DNA of 64,000 nt. It comes from Diplonema japonicum (lineage: Eukaryota > Euglenozoa > Diplonemea > Diplonemida > Diplonemidae). The translations under genes and the position numbers were made by a program. Within the stretch, counting starts at the first letter, position 1. Each line of letters starts with the position of its first letter. The notes beneath the pieces are model-generated. The model worked only from the letters and a program-made list of their open reading frames with translations. It searched no databases and was not told where the DNA came from. Of this stretch, positions 11,349 through 22,263 are shown one piece after another. The DNA is taken from assembly GCA_964019335.1 (NCBI GenBank), contig OZ025691.1, positions 186,001-250,000 on the forward strand, given 5' to 3'.

Positions 11349-12212
11349 ATGCTTCTGTGCACGCTCACAACGATAGTCGCAATGGCGGGGGTGAGGGAAA
11401 GCTTGATAGAAGCTGCTTTGAAGTCACCTGAAATGGTCGGTGCACAGGACAAGCAAGGCTGGCTGAATCTGTTTGTGGAAGGCGGGGTCATAGAAGACCC
11501 TGTGGGGGGAACATTCCAAAGCACCGAAGAGGATCGAAGCAGGTTTTGGGACATGTTTATAAAAGATAAAGGGATTGACCTCATTCCAGAGTGCGAGGAC
11601 ATCGTGGACGAAAAGAACCATGTAGTGGTGAGGACGTTGAACATCCGGACTAAGATCTACGGGGGGTCGGTGTTGAATGTTCCTTTGCACGTATTATACA
11701 CCTTTCAGAAGGAGAGTTTCAAGGTTGAAAAGCTTCAGGCTTTTTGGGACGCGTCTGAGTCCAGCCCCGTGTCTAAAGATTTCGCCGACATGCCGTCGTT
11801 CGTTTTCGGATCGATTTCGGTTTTGAAGCAGATTTATGATTTTTCCTCCCTGGGCTGGCTCGGCGAGTACCTTTCATCAATCTCCCTCCACAACTGCGGT
11901 CCGGCAGGGAGGGAAATCGTGAGAAAACTCGTTTCCGACGGGGACCGAACCGGTCTTTTCGCACCTGATGCCACCATCGTGTTCCCTCTTCAGGACCGTG
12001 TCTTGATCCCAGCAGACGCTGACAGCCAATTCCCCACTGATTTAGAGATTTTCAACGTTCACTCTTCGGGGAAGTGGGTGTCCTTCAGTATTAAACTTCC
12101 TGAGACAAAATCGCAGCCCGACAACGGGATTCCTGTCGCTGGTGTGGGTTTCGTGAGATTCACATCTGCATCAGAGCTTGTGATAGAGGAGGTGATGATG
12201 TACACGTTCTAG
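11349..12212 (+). CDS. SnoaL/NTF2-like (ketosteroid-isomerase fold) domain protein
   Basis: A single exon of 287 residues starts at the ATG just after an A-run. The N-terminal half reads like a nuclear-transport-factor-2 fold: a leading helix, then WLNLFVEGGVIEDPVGGTFQ, the typical 'LF-x-x-D-G-x-x-x-D-P-V-G' turn of SnoaL-like proteins, followed by a strand-rich section. Residues about 175-287 repeat the same order (helix, LFAPDATIVFP, strands), so two NTF2-like domains are likely. Such domains bind small hydrophobic ligands or act as isomerases; no substrate can be named. An initial stretch MLLCTLTTIVAMAG is mildly hydrophobic. No splice signals were needed. Confidence 0.7.
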   Translation: MLLCTLTTIVAMAGVRESLIEAALKSPEMVGAQDKQGWLNLFVEGGVIEDPVGGTFQSTEEDRSRFWDMFIKDKGIDLIPECEDIVDEKNHVVVRTLNIRTKIYGGSVLNVPLHVLYTFQKESFKVEKLQAFWDASESSPVSKDFADMPSFVFGSISVLKQIYDFSSLGWLGEYLSSISLHNCGPAGREIVRKLVSDGDRTGLFAPDATIVFPLQDRVLIPADADSQFPTDLEIFNVHSSGKWVSFSIKLPETKSQPDNGIPVAGVGFVRFTSASELVIEEVMMYTF

Positions 12213-12465
12213 GGAGAAGGGGGATGAAAATAGTGTATCCTGCTGCTTCTATTTGATTGTTGTAGTTATACAATCCTGGGAGAAAATAAATTGGAAAAAA
12301 AAAAAATCCCCATCTTTTTACGTTCTCTTTCTTTTCTTCTTCGTTTTCGTCAGAAGTTCTGTACTGAATGTCGGGTAACGTGTCTACAAGTTTTTTTTTT
12401 CATTATTTCTTTGTTTTTCTCTGTTTCTCCCATCCTTTGACGCCCTACCCTTCATAGGACCAACT

Positions 12466-14562
12466 ATGGCATTTCTTTCCCTGCTGTACGTGACAGCGGC
12501 CGCAGAGCTGCCCTTATTAGGAAATACAAATGCAATGGAAAGTATAAAAGGCATGATGGTCGTGGATGGCACAGCATATGCAGCAGCAGGCTCTTCGGGC
12601 CTGGTCGTAGTGGACGTTAAAAAATTGGGTGAAGCAAAGGAACTCTATCGGGTACGAACGGGAGGTGACACTAGTGGTGTAGACGTGGCGGAAGGGAATG
12701 TCTACATTGCAGACAGCAGAGGCGGCTTCCGTGTCATGAAAGGAGCGATTCTTGTGGGACTATTCGCAGAGCCCTGTATAGAAGTGCAGGTGTCCCGGGG
12801 TGTCGCCTACGTACTGTCCACACAGGGCGATGTGCTTGCTGTCAATGTTACCGACCCCACGGCACCTGAGCTCCTCGGGAGGTACAACGATAGCAGTGCC
12901 AGTCGTCTCTTCGCCGTGGAGACCACCGTCTACACCATTGCGCTCAATGCAAGTGGTCCGAACAGCAACCACGACCTCCACACCATCGACTTCAGCTCCC
13001 CCTCAGACCCCATCCTGCTTAGCTCAATGGGAATCAACGCAACCGTCATTGGCAGCATCTTTGTTACCGACACCTCTGCCTACGTAGCTGCTGCAAGCGA
13101 GGGCCTCCTCGTCTTCGACATAGCGGTGCCTTCTTCTCCTTTCTTGACAGTGGCCTATGCAGACGTCTTCTCTGCCACAGATCTCCATGTTGCTAACGAG
13201 ACAGCATATGTCTTCGACACCCCTGATCTGAAGATCATCGACGTTAGCACTGACACGCCCTTCCTCCTTGGCACCTTCGAAGCAGCGATGGGAACATTGG
13301 TGCAAGTGGTTGGGACGACTGCATACACTGCTGGAGATGGGATCCAGGTGCTTGACGTGGGGACCCCTTCCGACCCTGTGCTGCTGGGGGTGTTCCGCCC
13401 GCCAAGCGGCTCTGCTAGAGACGTTGCGGTTTCTGGGAGCTACGCGTATCTTGTGGGCGATAGATCTGTTTTGGAGGTGGTGGACATCAGGGACCTAGTG
13501 GTCCAAGCGGTTGTCGAAACAGATGTTGATGCACTAGGGAAAGCAGTGCAGGTGGTGGGGGGCGTTGCATATGTGGCTGCTTGTAGCCTTTTTTACACCT
13601 TAGACGTAAGCATCCCCCACCGCCCGAAGATGTTGGGGACCTTTCAGACCAGTGGGATGTTTGAGTACTGCGCCTACTCGGTTCATGTAGTGGGGACAGA
13701 CGCCTACGTGGGGTCGACGGTTGGCCTTCAAGTGCTCGACGTCAGCAAACCTGATGTCCCTTCCCTCATTGGCACCTATCAAAGTTCGTCAGTCACAGGT
13801 GTGTTCGTGTCAGGGACAACAGCCTATGCGACAAGTATCACAGGCTTGGCCCTGATCGATGTGGGGACCCCCTCCGACCCCACCCTCGTCGGGAGCGTGC
13901 GAACTCCCGGACACGCGAATGGGGTGACAGTGAGCGGCACCACTGCCTACATTGTTGACGAGAAGGGCCTGCATGTGGTCGATGCAAGCACTCCATCAGC
14001 ACCTGTCATCGTCGGCTCGTTCATTACAACCTCTGCCACTCATGTGGAGGTGGTGGGTGACACTGTGCTTGTCTCAGGCCGTGCGGGTCTGCAGCTAGTG
14101 GACGTGAGCACCCCTTCGGCACCCACCCTCGTCAACGAGTACACCGAGACCTCTTCCCTCAGGGGCATCGCTGTAGTGGGGAACTTAGTTTATGCAGCCG
14201 ACGTGGGGATGTCTGTGATCGAGATTTGGAAGAGCACCCTTGTACCGTCCACGGCAGAACCAGAGCCCCGTGCTCCTTCAACCCCAACACCTCCCACTCC
14301 CACAACCGCACCTGTAACGATGGTCCCCATACTTGTAACGATGGTCCCTGTAATAGAAGCGCCCAGCACGAGGGCGCCTGACACCCCTGCACCAGTCAGT
14401 GGGGACAGTGACAACAAGAATCTGACTATCGTGCTCGTTGTGATTGGCGTGTTGGCGCTTGTCTCTGCGGCGGCAGCTGGTATGTGGTGGTGGAAGAGGT
14501 CTCATAGTTCGAGCAGTGGGGGTGACGTGGGAAAGGTACCCAAGGCCCTCCCCCCTGAGTGA
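12466..14562 (+). CDS. LVIVD-repeat beta-propeller, type I membrane surface protein
   Basis: A single exon of 698 residues. An N-terminal signal peptide (MAFLSLLYVTAAA) precedes about twelve repeats of roughly 42-45 residues built around G-x-x-A-Y-V-A/T...G-L-x-V-x-D-V-S-x-P-x-x-P-x-L-(V/L)-G. This is the LVIVD repeat that forms beta-propellers in secreted and surface proteins. A Pro/Thr-rich stalk (about 585-645) with T-x-A-P motifs follows, then one membrane helix (about 653-673, ending MWWWKR) and a short cytosolic tail. The expected location is the cell surface or endomembrane with the propeller outside. The start follows CCTTCATAG, a likely trans-splice acceptor 6 bases before the ATG. 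The stalk composition recalls the large receptor at 30261-34103. Confidence 0.85.
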   Translation: MAFLSLLYVTAAAELPLLGNTNAMESIKGMMVVDGTAYAAAGSSGLVVVDVKKLGEAKELYRVRTGGDTSGVDVAEGNVYIADSRGGFRVMKGAILVGLFAEPCIEVQVSRGVAYVLSTQGDVLAVNVTDPTAPELLGRYNDSSASRLFAVETTVYTIALNASGPNSNHDLHTIDFSSPSDPILLSSMGINATVIGSIFVTDTSAYVAAASEGLLVFDIAVPSSPFLTVAYADVFSATDLHVANETAYVFDTPDLKIIDVSTDTPFLLGTFEAAMGTLVQVVGTTAYTAGDGIQVLDVGTPSDPVLLGVFRPPSGSARDVAVSGSYAYLVGDRSVLEVVDIRDLVVQAVVETDVDALGKAVQVVGGVAYVAACSLFYTLDVSIPHRPKMLGTFQTSGMFEYCAYSVHVVGTDAYVGSTVGLQVLDVSKPDVPSLIGTYQSSSVTGVFVSGTTAYATSITGLALIDVGTPSDPTLVGSVRTPGHANGVTVSGTTAYIVDEKGLHVVDASTPSAPVIVGSFITTSATHVEVVGDTVLVSGRAGLQLVDVSTPSAPTLVNEYTETSSLRGIAVVGNLVYAADVGMSVIEIWKSTLVPSTAEPEPRAPSTPTPPTPTTAPVTMVPILVTMVPVIEAPSTRAPDTPAPVSGDSDNKNLTIVLVVIGVLALVSAAAAGMWWWKRSHSSSSGGDVGKVPKALPPE

Positions 14563-14937
14563 GCCTTGATCCTAGCTTTACAGCATAGGACAGCACCTTC
14601 TCTCATTTTTTCCCTTTCCCTTTCGTTTTGTTTTTTTTTTCTTCAGATTACATAGACCGCCTCGTGAACTGATCAGGTGAGAAGCCTCTCTCACTTGTCT
14701 CTTTTCGTGTGCGAAACTTTCTGTTAGTCTTCTCAGTTGCAAATGAAACCCTTGCACCACCCCATGTACTTCTCTTTTTGTTTTATGAACAAATGCAAAG
14801 CGATACGATTCTCCTTCCATATACCCCCATTCTCTTCAAATTCTAGCTTTTCCTTCCTCCCTTTTTGACATGTGGCAGAAATTATTCACCTCAACGGCAA
14901 GTTTCACAAAGCAGGGAGGAGAGGGCGGGGAAAAGAA

Positions 14938-15474
14938 ATGAAAATATCTGAACTAGAGATGAATGAAGCAGGCGCCAGAATTGACGTGAAACAAAGGGAG
15001 TGGGGGGAGAGAGACGTCTTGCTGATGAGGCTGCAAGGTCAGCAAAAGCGGCTGATCGAAAATCAAATAACGAGACTGATACAAGTGAACGGGCGGGACA
15101 CAAGGACACGGTCTTGCAGCCCTATGATTGTAGCGATGCTGCCTGGGCGGGAGATAGAGAAAAGACAGAGTTTTATGGGGAAGAGATCCGAGAGGTCCCT
15201 GCAGTCGTCCTTCGCACTACCGCCGAGAAACACCCCAGCGTCTCTGTCTGCACTGCGTTCGTTGACGTCCGCCCCAACAAGCAACCCCCTGCCCCCTCCT
15301 CCGCCTCCCTCTTACCAACAATCAACAAAAAGCACCCCAGCACCTACACCTTCCACTACTGCCCTCCTCCTAGCAAAACGCAGGCAGCAGCAAGCGATCC
15401 GTTTGCAGCAAAACCAGCCAATCCTGATCTCTCCACCGTCTCCTACTATTTCGTCTGTGGCTAGTTCTCGTTGA
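14938..15474 (+). CDS. Small Ser/Pro/Gln-rich hypothetical protein
   Basis: An open frame of 178 residues from the first in-frame ATG; the frame is open upstream to 14872 without an ATG. A charged, possibly helical N-terminal part is followed by a Pro/Ser/Gln-rich tail containing a run of seven prolines. A second frame (15000-15464) is also open, and an out-of-frame ATG lies at 14870, so the choice of frame is uncertain. I prefer this one because its composition matches the low-complexity tails of neighbouring genes. No domain is recognised. Confidence 0.4.
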   Translation: MKISELEMNEAGARIDVKQREWGERDVLLMRLQGQQKRLIENQITRLIQVNGRDTRTRSCSPMIVAMLPGREIEKRQSFMGKRSERSLQSSFALPPRNTPASLSALRSLTSAPTSNPLPPPPPPSYQQSTKSTPAPTPSTTALLLAKRRQQQAIRLQQNQPILISPPSPTISSVASSR

Positions 15475-15670
15475 GGGGAGAAATTGATGAGAGATTTTCG
15501 TTCTTTGTCGTCCCCTCCCCCTTCAGTTGTTGTTCTTTTTTTTTTTTTTTTTTTTTTTTTCTCCTTCCCTGTTGGTTCTCCCCATCCCCTTGTATTCATA
15601 TTTGGTTTTACCCTTCAAAGATTAAAGACGAAAGTGGTTTCAAGTAAAAACAAGATGAAATTAAAAAACT

Positions 15671-15742
15671 AGCAGAGGTAGGTTTCGATCCTACGACCTG
15701 TGGGTTATGGGCCCACCGCGCTGACCACTGCGCCACTCTGCT
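15671..15742 (-). tRNA. Initiator tRNA-Met (anticodon CAU)
   Basis: The reverse complement folds as a 72-nt cloverleaf. The acceptor stem AGCAGAG pairs with CUCUGCU. The anticodon stem ends in GGG-CCAUAA-CCC context with a CAU anticodon, and the T-loop reads AUCGAAA. The A1:U72 pair, the three G:C pairs next to the anticodon loop and A54 in the T-loop are eukaryotic initiator features. Transcription would run into TTTTTT (bases 15668-15663 on the complementary strand), a pol III terminator. This is the only confident minus-strand gene in the window. Confidence 0.95.
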
Positions 15743-16286
15743 TCTGCATCTCCGTAGGCACGATAATGATAAATATCCATAGATGTGTAATGGAAACAAA
15801 ACACGCAATTTGGGCTTTTTAATGTTTAATTCTCAAGAATATGATTTTTGGTTTCCTCTCGTCTTTCAAGAAGGGTTTTTAAAAGAGGAAGGATGGGGGA
15901 AAAAACGAGAAAGAAATCTTTAAGAGATTGTCTTCCCCTCCCCTTGGCACCTCTTTTGTTACGTTTATTCAATAGCATCACCCCAGTGTGCTACTTCAAG
16001 AACAGTAGGGAGAAGTCGTTTAGAAAAAAAGATGGGGAAGAGAGAAAAAGAAAAAGAAGGTTCTGCCTTCCTTGAAGTAGCAGAAGGAATGGCGGTGAGA
16101 GATTTTTCTTAGGCGCGTGTTCACAGTTGAGGCCCAAAATGGGTTTATTCTGCAGACCTGTGAAACAGATGCCTCGATTACTTTAGCGTCACACAACGCG
16201 AAGATTCAACAACTGGCCGAAACGAGAGGGAATTTTTGTTTTCCCTTCTTCCCCTCCTTTCCTGAGTCTACGCCCACCCTTGTTTT

Positions 16287-16346
16287 AACAATATTATTGT
16301 CGAGACTAAAAACTAGTTGATGGCAGCGTAATGAGCTATTTTATTA
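16287..16346 (+). repeat. Dispersed motif, copy A
   Basis: CAATATTATTGTCGAGACT and CTAGTTGATGGCAGCGTAA lie close together here and recur in the same order at 50206-50283. There they are separated by an A-rich insertion of about 37 bases. The following bases (GAGCTATTTTATTA) also resemble copy B. Function is unknown. Confidence 0.5.
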
Positions 16347-17146
16347 GGTAAAATTCCGCTCGTGTGCACAAACAAATGAAGCGCCAAACTAGTTTTTTAA
16401 AGTTCCTTTTACCCCGTTCAACGAATCTAAATGAAGGAAGAAAGAGAAATAAAAAAGAGAAAGAGAGAAAGACAAGCATTCAGTCTATTATGATTTTTTT
16501 TTCTACTTTTTCTTTCTTTCTCCTCCTCACATTCTTTTTTTCTGTTCTGAAATCCAAAAAAAATAAAGTCACTTGACTTTGTCTATAACAAAAAAAAAAG
16601 AGTGTGCTTTGGGTTACAAAGCCCCCCACATTTCTAACTCATGCACGCAAAGCACCAGTTTCTTCTCTCGCGTATTCTCAATTTTTGCCTATTGAGTGGA
16701 GAGCAGGGTAAAAAAAAAGAAATATTTTAAACAAACAAATACAAAACAAAAAGGATTCACAAAAATACCGGAACGGCTTACAGAGTGAAAAAGAAAACGG
16801 GGGGGGGGGGGGGGGGGGGGATCGGATTGCCATGATTTGTTTATTATTTCAAAGATTGGCACAGGGTGCTGAAATGCTTGAATATGACTGTTTGTTCGAG
16901 AGATTTGATTAGAATTTTTGAATACCCCCTCCCATAAAGAGGGAAACCTCTGAATATAGACGATGTTTCAAGTTTAAGATCCACCGTTTGAACCTGTGGG
17001 CTTTCAAAAAACCCGCGTACAAAAAAAATTAAAAAAGAACGAAAAAAAAAACGTAAACACTTACTCAAAGCAGTGACCCTGTGCTCTCCCTCCACTCTCA
17101 GCTTTTCTCTTTTTCTTTTTCTTTTCCCCATCTTTTATTCTCCATC

Positions 17147-17199
<53 letters not shown>

Positions 17200-17266
17200 C
17201 CACCAAAAAAAAAAAGGGCAGTTGGAGTAAATTTGTTTTTTTTTTCTTTTTCTCCACACAAAAAAT

Positions 17267-18352
17267 ATGATGAATCTAGCCCACCGTGTTAAGGCGGCGT
17301 ACGAGGAAGGCAGCTACCTCTTGGATGGGGCGGTGGGGGGAGACCTGGTTGCGGCGAGTAATAGTCTGAAAACAGTCAAACTGTACACCACAGATTCACT
17401 GCAATTCACAGGCGAGCTGAAGGGCCACAGGGACGCAGTTAAAGATTTGAGGTTCAGCAAAGTGAGCAATGGGAGCATGGCGATGACAGTGGGAGAGCGG
17501 AGCGTAGTAAGGTGGGACACAAGGTCGATGAAAGGTGAGCCTCTCAAGGTACCGATCCACGGGGACGTCAACTCGGGTGACATTTCATGCGACGGTGCGA
17601 TGATGGCGTTCGGCAACGGGAACGATGTCGTGGTGTACGATGTAAGGAATCTATCCTCGCCTCTCATCAACCTCGACGGCTTCCACACAGATCTCATCAC
17701 ACGGGTTCGGTTCCATGAATCCTCACCTTCTATCCTCACAACTGGCTCCGAAGACGGCCTCATCATCGTCATCGATCCCAAAGCTGGCAACGAAGACGAC
17801 GCCACCACATGGATCTTCAACGTCAACAATCCTATCAGCACCCTGACTTACAACGGCAGCAACATCATCGCCACAACCACCACAGAGTCCGTCTTCATGG
17901 GCGACCTGAACACCGGTTCAACAGTTCTAACTCAAGAACGTCCCGATGAATGGCTTTATGTGATCGGCCCTGTTCAAGACAAGATGATGTGGGGCGTGAA
18001 GGGAGAAGAGAACGAATCCCGTTATGGTGAAATCCTCACAGCGCCTATCGGTGAAAGCGTCTCGCCCGAGTCATGGCCGGTCATCAAAGGTGGGCATGAA
18101 GACTTGGTCAGGTTCGCGCACTATCACCCGGTAAACTCCACCCTTTACACTGGTGGGGAAGATGGGTTTCTCTGTGCATGGTCAGCAACGGAGTCTCATT
18201 CCGGGTTCTCAACTGAGAGCAGGGTACCTGCCTCGAAGAATACTGAGCTGGACGTTGAGTTCACAGGCGATTGCACTGTCACCGCATCCCCCCTTGTTTC
18301 GCACAAATCGCGAAAATCCACAACAAAGTCGAGACGGCAAGCTCCGTATTAA
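17267..18352 (+). CDS. WD40-repeat protein (WDR89-like)
   Basis: A single exon of 361 residues; either of two adjacent ATGs (17267 or 17270) could start it, right after ACACAAAAAAT. Repeats end in recognisable W-D-type positions: GHRDAVKDLRFS...VVRWDTRS, ...DVVVYDVRN, GFHTDLITRVRFH...TGSEDGLIIVID and GGHEDLVRFAHYH...TGGEDGFLCAWS. The length and the small number of clear GH...WD units resemble WDR89-type small propellers. WD40 propellers act as scaffolds; the partner is unknown. A Lys/Arg/Ser-rich tail ends the protein. The leader is a T-run of about 50 bases interrupted by C. Confidence 0.8.
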   Translation: MMNLAHRVKAAYEEGSYLLDGAVGGDLVAASNSLKTVKLYTTDSLQFTGELKGHRDAVKDLRFSKVSNGSMAMTVGERSVVRWDTRSMKGEPLKVPIHGDVNSGDISCDGAMMAFGNGNDVVVYDVRNLSSPLINLDGFHTDLITRVRFHESSPSILTTGSEDGLIIVIDPKAGNEDDATTWIFNVNNPISTLTYNGSNIIATTTTESVFMGDLNTGSTVLTQERPDEWLYVIGPVQDKMMWGVKGEENESRYGEILTAPIGESVSPESWPVIKGGHEDLVRFAHYHPVNSTLYTGGEDGFLCAWSATESHSGFSTESRVPASKNTELDVEFTGDCTVTASPLVSHKSRKSTTKSRRQAPY

Positions 18353-18520
18353 GCAAGGAACCCTTCCCCTCCTTTTTTTTCTGCAGCCCCCCCCCCCTTT
18401 TTTTCTTTCTTCCGTTTCTTCATTTCTCACATCATCAAATCATTGTTTTTTTATACTCCTGTTTTTCCCCCCCCCTCGTTTTTTTTCTTGCACATAAGGC
18501 CATACAGGTTGGGGTGGTCC

Positions 18521-21500
18521 ATGGGCGGACGCAATGGGAAACTGACCCAAGGAGGGACCCACAACGCAACAGGCGAGGTTCAAGAACACGAGATGTGCGG
18601 AGTTGACTTTTGCACGGGTCTGGACGCAAGTGAAGAAGAAGGGAAAGAAGGAGGGGGCAGAGTAGCGTACACGGAGAAAGGAGGAAGGGTGGTGTGGTAT
18701 GAAGCGGCGGGGAAGAAACTGTTCAAAAGGTGTGAAGGAGCAAGCAGAGAGGTCGAGCAGCTTGTGTTTGACACGAAAACAGGGCGTCTGTACGATCAGA
18801 TGGGGGATGGGGGTGTCTTGCAAGCACACCACACAAGCATCTTAAAGCCACTAAGTGACGTCGCCACGGCGTGTGGTGTAGAACTGCATGGGTTCGATGC
18901 AGTATCGCAGCACGAGTGCTTTCAGGAGGGCGACGAAGTAGAAATCTCTAGCGACGTGGCCAGTGTCAGAACGCTGATGGGCAGCCTGCAGGGGACAAGC
19001 CTGTGGCATGACGAACTGTGCTCGTACTGCGGGACGCTTGGGTTTGTTACTGAAATATCTCCCGACTTGCAGACAGTGGATGTGCAGCATCACGACGGGT
19101 GCATGGTGACATGGTGCTACGCAGTGTGCAACATGCCCGACGATCTGCTTCTCACCGACGCGCTCCATGCGGTTGACACCCTGTCTCTCAAGCATCCGGA
19201 CAAGCTTAAAACATCTCTCAAAGCCTCCCGCGGTCCCCGCCGTTATACCCTCGAGCGTCTCCGCACCAACGTTTCCAACTGGAAGGACCCTTCCTGGCAC
19301 GACAAGCAGCTCTTTCTCGACACAGTGACCCACCTACAATCTCGGAGAATGCTGAAAGGCAAGGGTAACCGGTATCGACCCCACTCACCCGTTCTCGGGA
19401 AGGCTATCAACACACTTCTCGTCTACGAACGCACGCACAACCGTCTGGCCCAGGCCCCTATCCTCCTCCGTGCCACGGAACGCTTCGGTGACTCTCTCCT
19501 CGTTTACTCCTACCGACACTACATGTTGACTGTCATCGGCTGCCTCCCCGGCCTCTGGGAACGATCTCCTCACTGGACAGCCACCGAACGCTCGTCTGTC
19601 GAGCACGATATCATCTCCCTCCTAGAGTCTTCCTTCTCCCCCGAGCAAAGCGGAGCGAAGGGGCTCGTTGCATCTCTTCGCCCGTCATCTATCCCCCCTT
19701 ATATCCTAGCCCGCCTTGCTTGTAAGCACGGAAGAGAACTGAGGAGAATACCCGAAGAACTCATAGGACAAATCACGGAGTACTTGATCCCCATTTCTAC
19801 GCTGGAGGTGCTGAGGTCTAGGCTGAGCCTGAACAAGGAGCCGCAAGACGAGGATGACGGCATGGAGCATGCTGTCGAAATGTACCAGCAAGCGCTGGAC
19901 CAGACGGGGTCGGTGCACGACCACCACATCGGTAAAGGATGTCTGGCTGTCATGGGGAAAGATTATAAGTCGGCGAAGGCCTCCTTCCGGGAGGCCATGG
20001 AATGTCACAAGCCAAGCGGGACTCCTGCAGAGGTGCCTGAAGGGCACGTGTATCTCGATGTTTTGGTGAAGTGGGCGGGTGTGAAACATGGGTGGGTGAC
20101 CGACGAGGATGAGGGCGGGGGTAGTGCAGGGTCCAGCGCTGATCTGTTACTGCAGTACGGTGAGGGTGTCCCTCAGACACCTGTTCCCCAAACATATTTG
20201 ACACCAACCAACACTGAAGGCGACATCACGGGGAACATATGGGCCTCGCTGAGCACGCCACCGCCTGCCCAGCCATCGCGCACGACAAGGTCGCCTCCGG
20301 CTGACGTCGTTGACACACTGCAGTTCGACTCTGAAGAAGTTGACTGCACGTGTGGGAGGGAAGATGAGAGCGACAGTTTGAAGTATCTTAAGGTGCTTGG
20401 CGAGGTGTCTAAAGCACACCCAGTGACGCCCTCAGACCCACAGCCTGTCACACAGCGCGACTTGGAGTCCAATTGTGTATACTGCCTGTACCACATGGCA
20501 CTGTGCTCTGATTTAGAAGGGGGCACCGCGCTGCTAGAGAAGGCGGAGATGTTATTCCAAGACGAACGCCCCGGCGACGCAGACCTGGACAGGGTGGTCG
20601 TGCAGGGTAGGGCGTGGCAGGGAACAGATGCCGCTCCGCACTCTCTAAACGGGTGCAGCTTCATGAACGCGATGGTGAACCAGCTGCTTGGGTTGTACTA
20701 CATTGCGGGGAAAAGGTACACCGCGGCGAGGCGGCCATTCAGGGTGGCGGAGTCGCTGGTGGGGTCGAGTCTGTCAAGCTGCTGGTTGGCAAAGCTGGAT
20801 GTTCGCGACGGCGACAAAACAGCAGCTTACGAACGGCTGAACACGTTGTTCTGCAAGCTGAGCACACCGCCAACGGCAGCGACGCTTTACTACTCCGACT
20901 ACGCAAGACTTGGGGAGAGCCTCGCACTGCTCTACTTCTCGCTAGACCATCTGGACAATGCATTGCTGAAGGCACCAAAACGCCCTGCTCTACACCAACT
21001 CCGTGCTGGGATCCTCGCAGACTGTGGGAACACTGCAACGGCAGTGACGGCTCTGTCACGCTCCATCATGTACACATACCAAGCAGTGGACCTGCTACAC
21101 CGTGCTATGCATAAAATCAAACTGGGCATGACGACGTCTGCTGTGGAGGATTTATGTGCCTGCCTGCTGTTCCAACCCACGAACACGAAAGCACTGATTC
21201 TTCTCAGGCAGTACAGTCACCTTGTCCCAACCGATTCGGAGGCTTTACTCGCTACGTTCTACTCCCGAAACGGGTACGTCGCCAAGGCGGCATGTCTTTA
21301 CCAGTCGCTTCGGTTGCAGCCGCACAACCCTCATGTGTATTGCCGGGTCAGCCAATTCTTCTTTCGTTTGGGCAACAAGAAGAACGTGCACAATTATTGG
21401 TGCAACCGTGCGATCGAGAACTGCCCTGCCCCGTGGTTGCCGCTGTTCAAAGGTCTTTTAGCTGAATCAGCGAGGGACTACGAGCTGGCAGCGGTGCTAT

Positions 21501-22263
21501 TTAAAGAGGCTATTCGAAACCTACCGTTGGAGTACGAATGCCATCTCATGCTTGCGTACACTCTGGTGTCGCTTCACAGATACGACAATTCTATCAAAGT
21601 TCTGCAGTGCGCGCTGCAACTGGCTAGCCATCCATCGCACTGCAGTATAATATACAACAACATCGGGTACAACTACCGGTGTAGGAAGATGTACCACAAG
21701 GCACTGTCGTACTTCGACAAGAGCAAAGAGTACATTCCGCATCTACACTACACGTTCTTCAATCCTTACTCGAACGCATCGGAGATCTACAACATGATGG
21801 GAGAGCAGCAGAAGGCTGTGGACGAGATACACACCGGCCTGCAAATGGCGATTGAAGTCCGACCTTCCATGCTGGAAGAACTCCTCACGAAAAGTACATT
21901 TTCCAGCATACAAGACATCTTTGCGCTTTGTAGTCAAATCAAAACGATGGACCCGTACAACGAGTTCACCTACAGGTACGTGGCAGCCGTGTTGTGGGAA
22001 ATTGGTTGCATGGAAGCAGGGTTGTCTGAGCTTGATGAGGGGATTGAACTGTCGTTGGGGATACATGCGCTCATCATGCGCGGGGAGGTCATGCATTGCT
22101 TTTCACTTGGTGTGAAGGCCAAGGGCGACCTTGCAATGTCGCTTTTATTAGACCCTCGCAATGAGGTATGTGATGAGGGAGGAAACAGAATAATAATAAT
22201 AATAATAAGGCTGCGCTCCGACTTTATAACCAGTGCAACAGACAATGCCCCACATTAATCTGA
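18521..22263 (+). CDS. Large TPR-repeat protein with an N-terminal Mib/HERC2-like SH3 segment, two exons
   Basis: Exons 18521-22165 and 22210-22263 give 1232 residues. Without splicing, the frame reads through TAA repeats as an Ile run. Residues about 136-205 (GDEVEISSDVASVRTL, then LGFVTEISPDLQTVDVQHHDG) resemble the SH3_15 (Mind bomb/HERC2-type) small beta fold. The C-terminal half carries many degenerate tetratricopeptide repeats, clearest at about 860-1190 (SIIYNNIGYNYRCRKMYHKA, LSYFDKSKEYIP). A middle region (about 540-640) is disordered and Pro/Thr/Asp-rich. TPR arrays bind partner peptides, for instance in intraflagellar transport or anaphase-promoting complexes; nothing here fixes which. 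The 44-nt intron begins GTATGTG and ends (TAA)n-TAAG, much like that of the RCC1 gene. Splicing adds AALRLYNQCNRQCPTLI. Confidence 0.8.

Larger units (their letters stand above)
15475..17266. other. Spacer holding tRNA-Met and one dispersed motif
   Basis: Apart from the tRNA on the minus strand (15671-15742), I see only spacer. A short motif at 16287-16346 recurs at 50206-50312. A G-run lies at 16800-16820 and long T-runs precede the WD40 gene. Confidence 0.65.

Noticed and set aside
12350-12375. A second spliced-leader-like match (TTCTGTACTGAATG)
   Set aside because: Only nine bases match and there is no element boundary; chance is sufficient.
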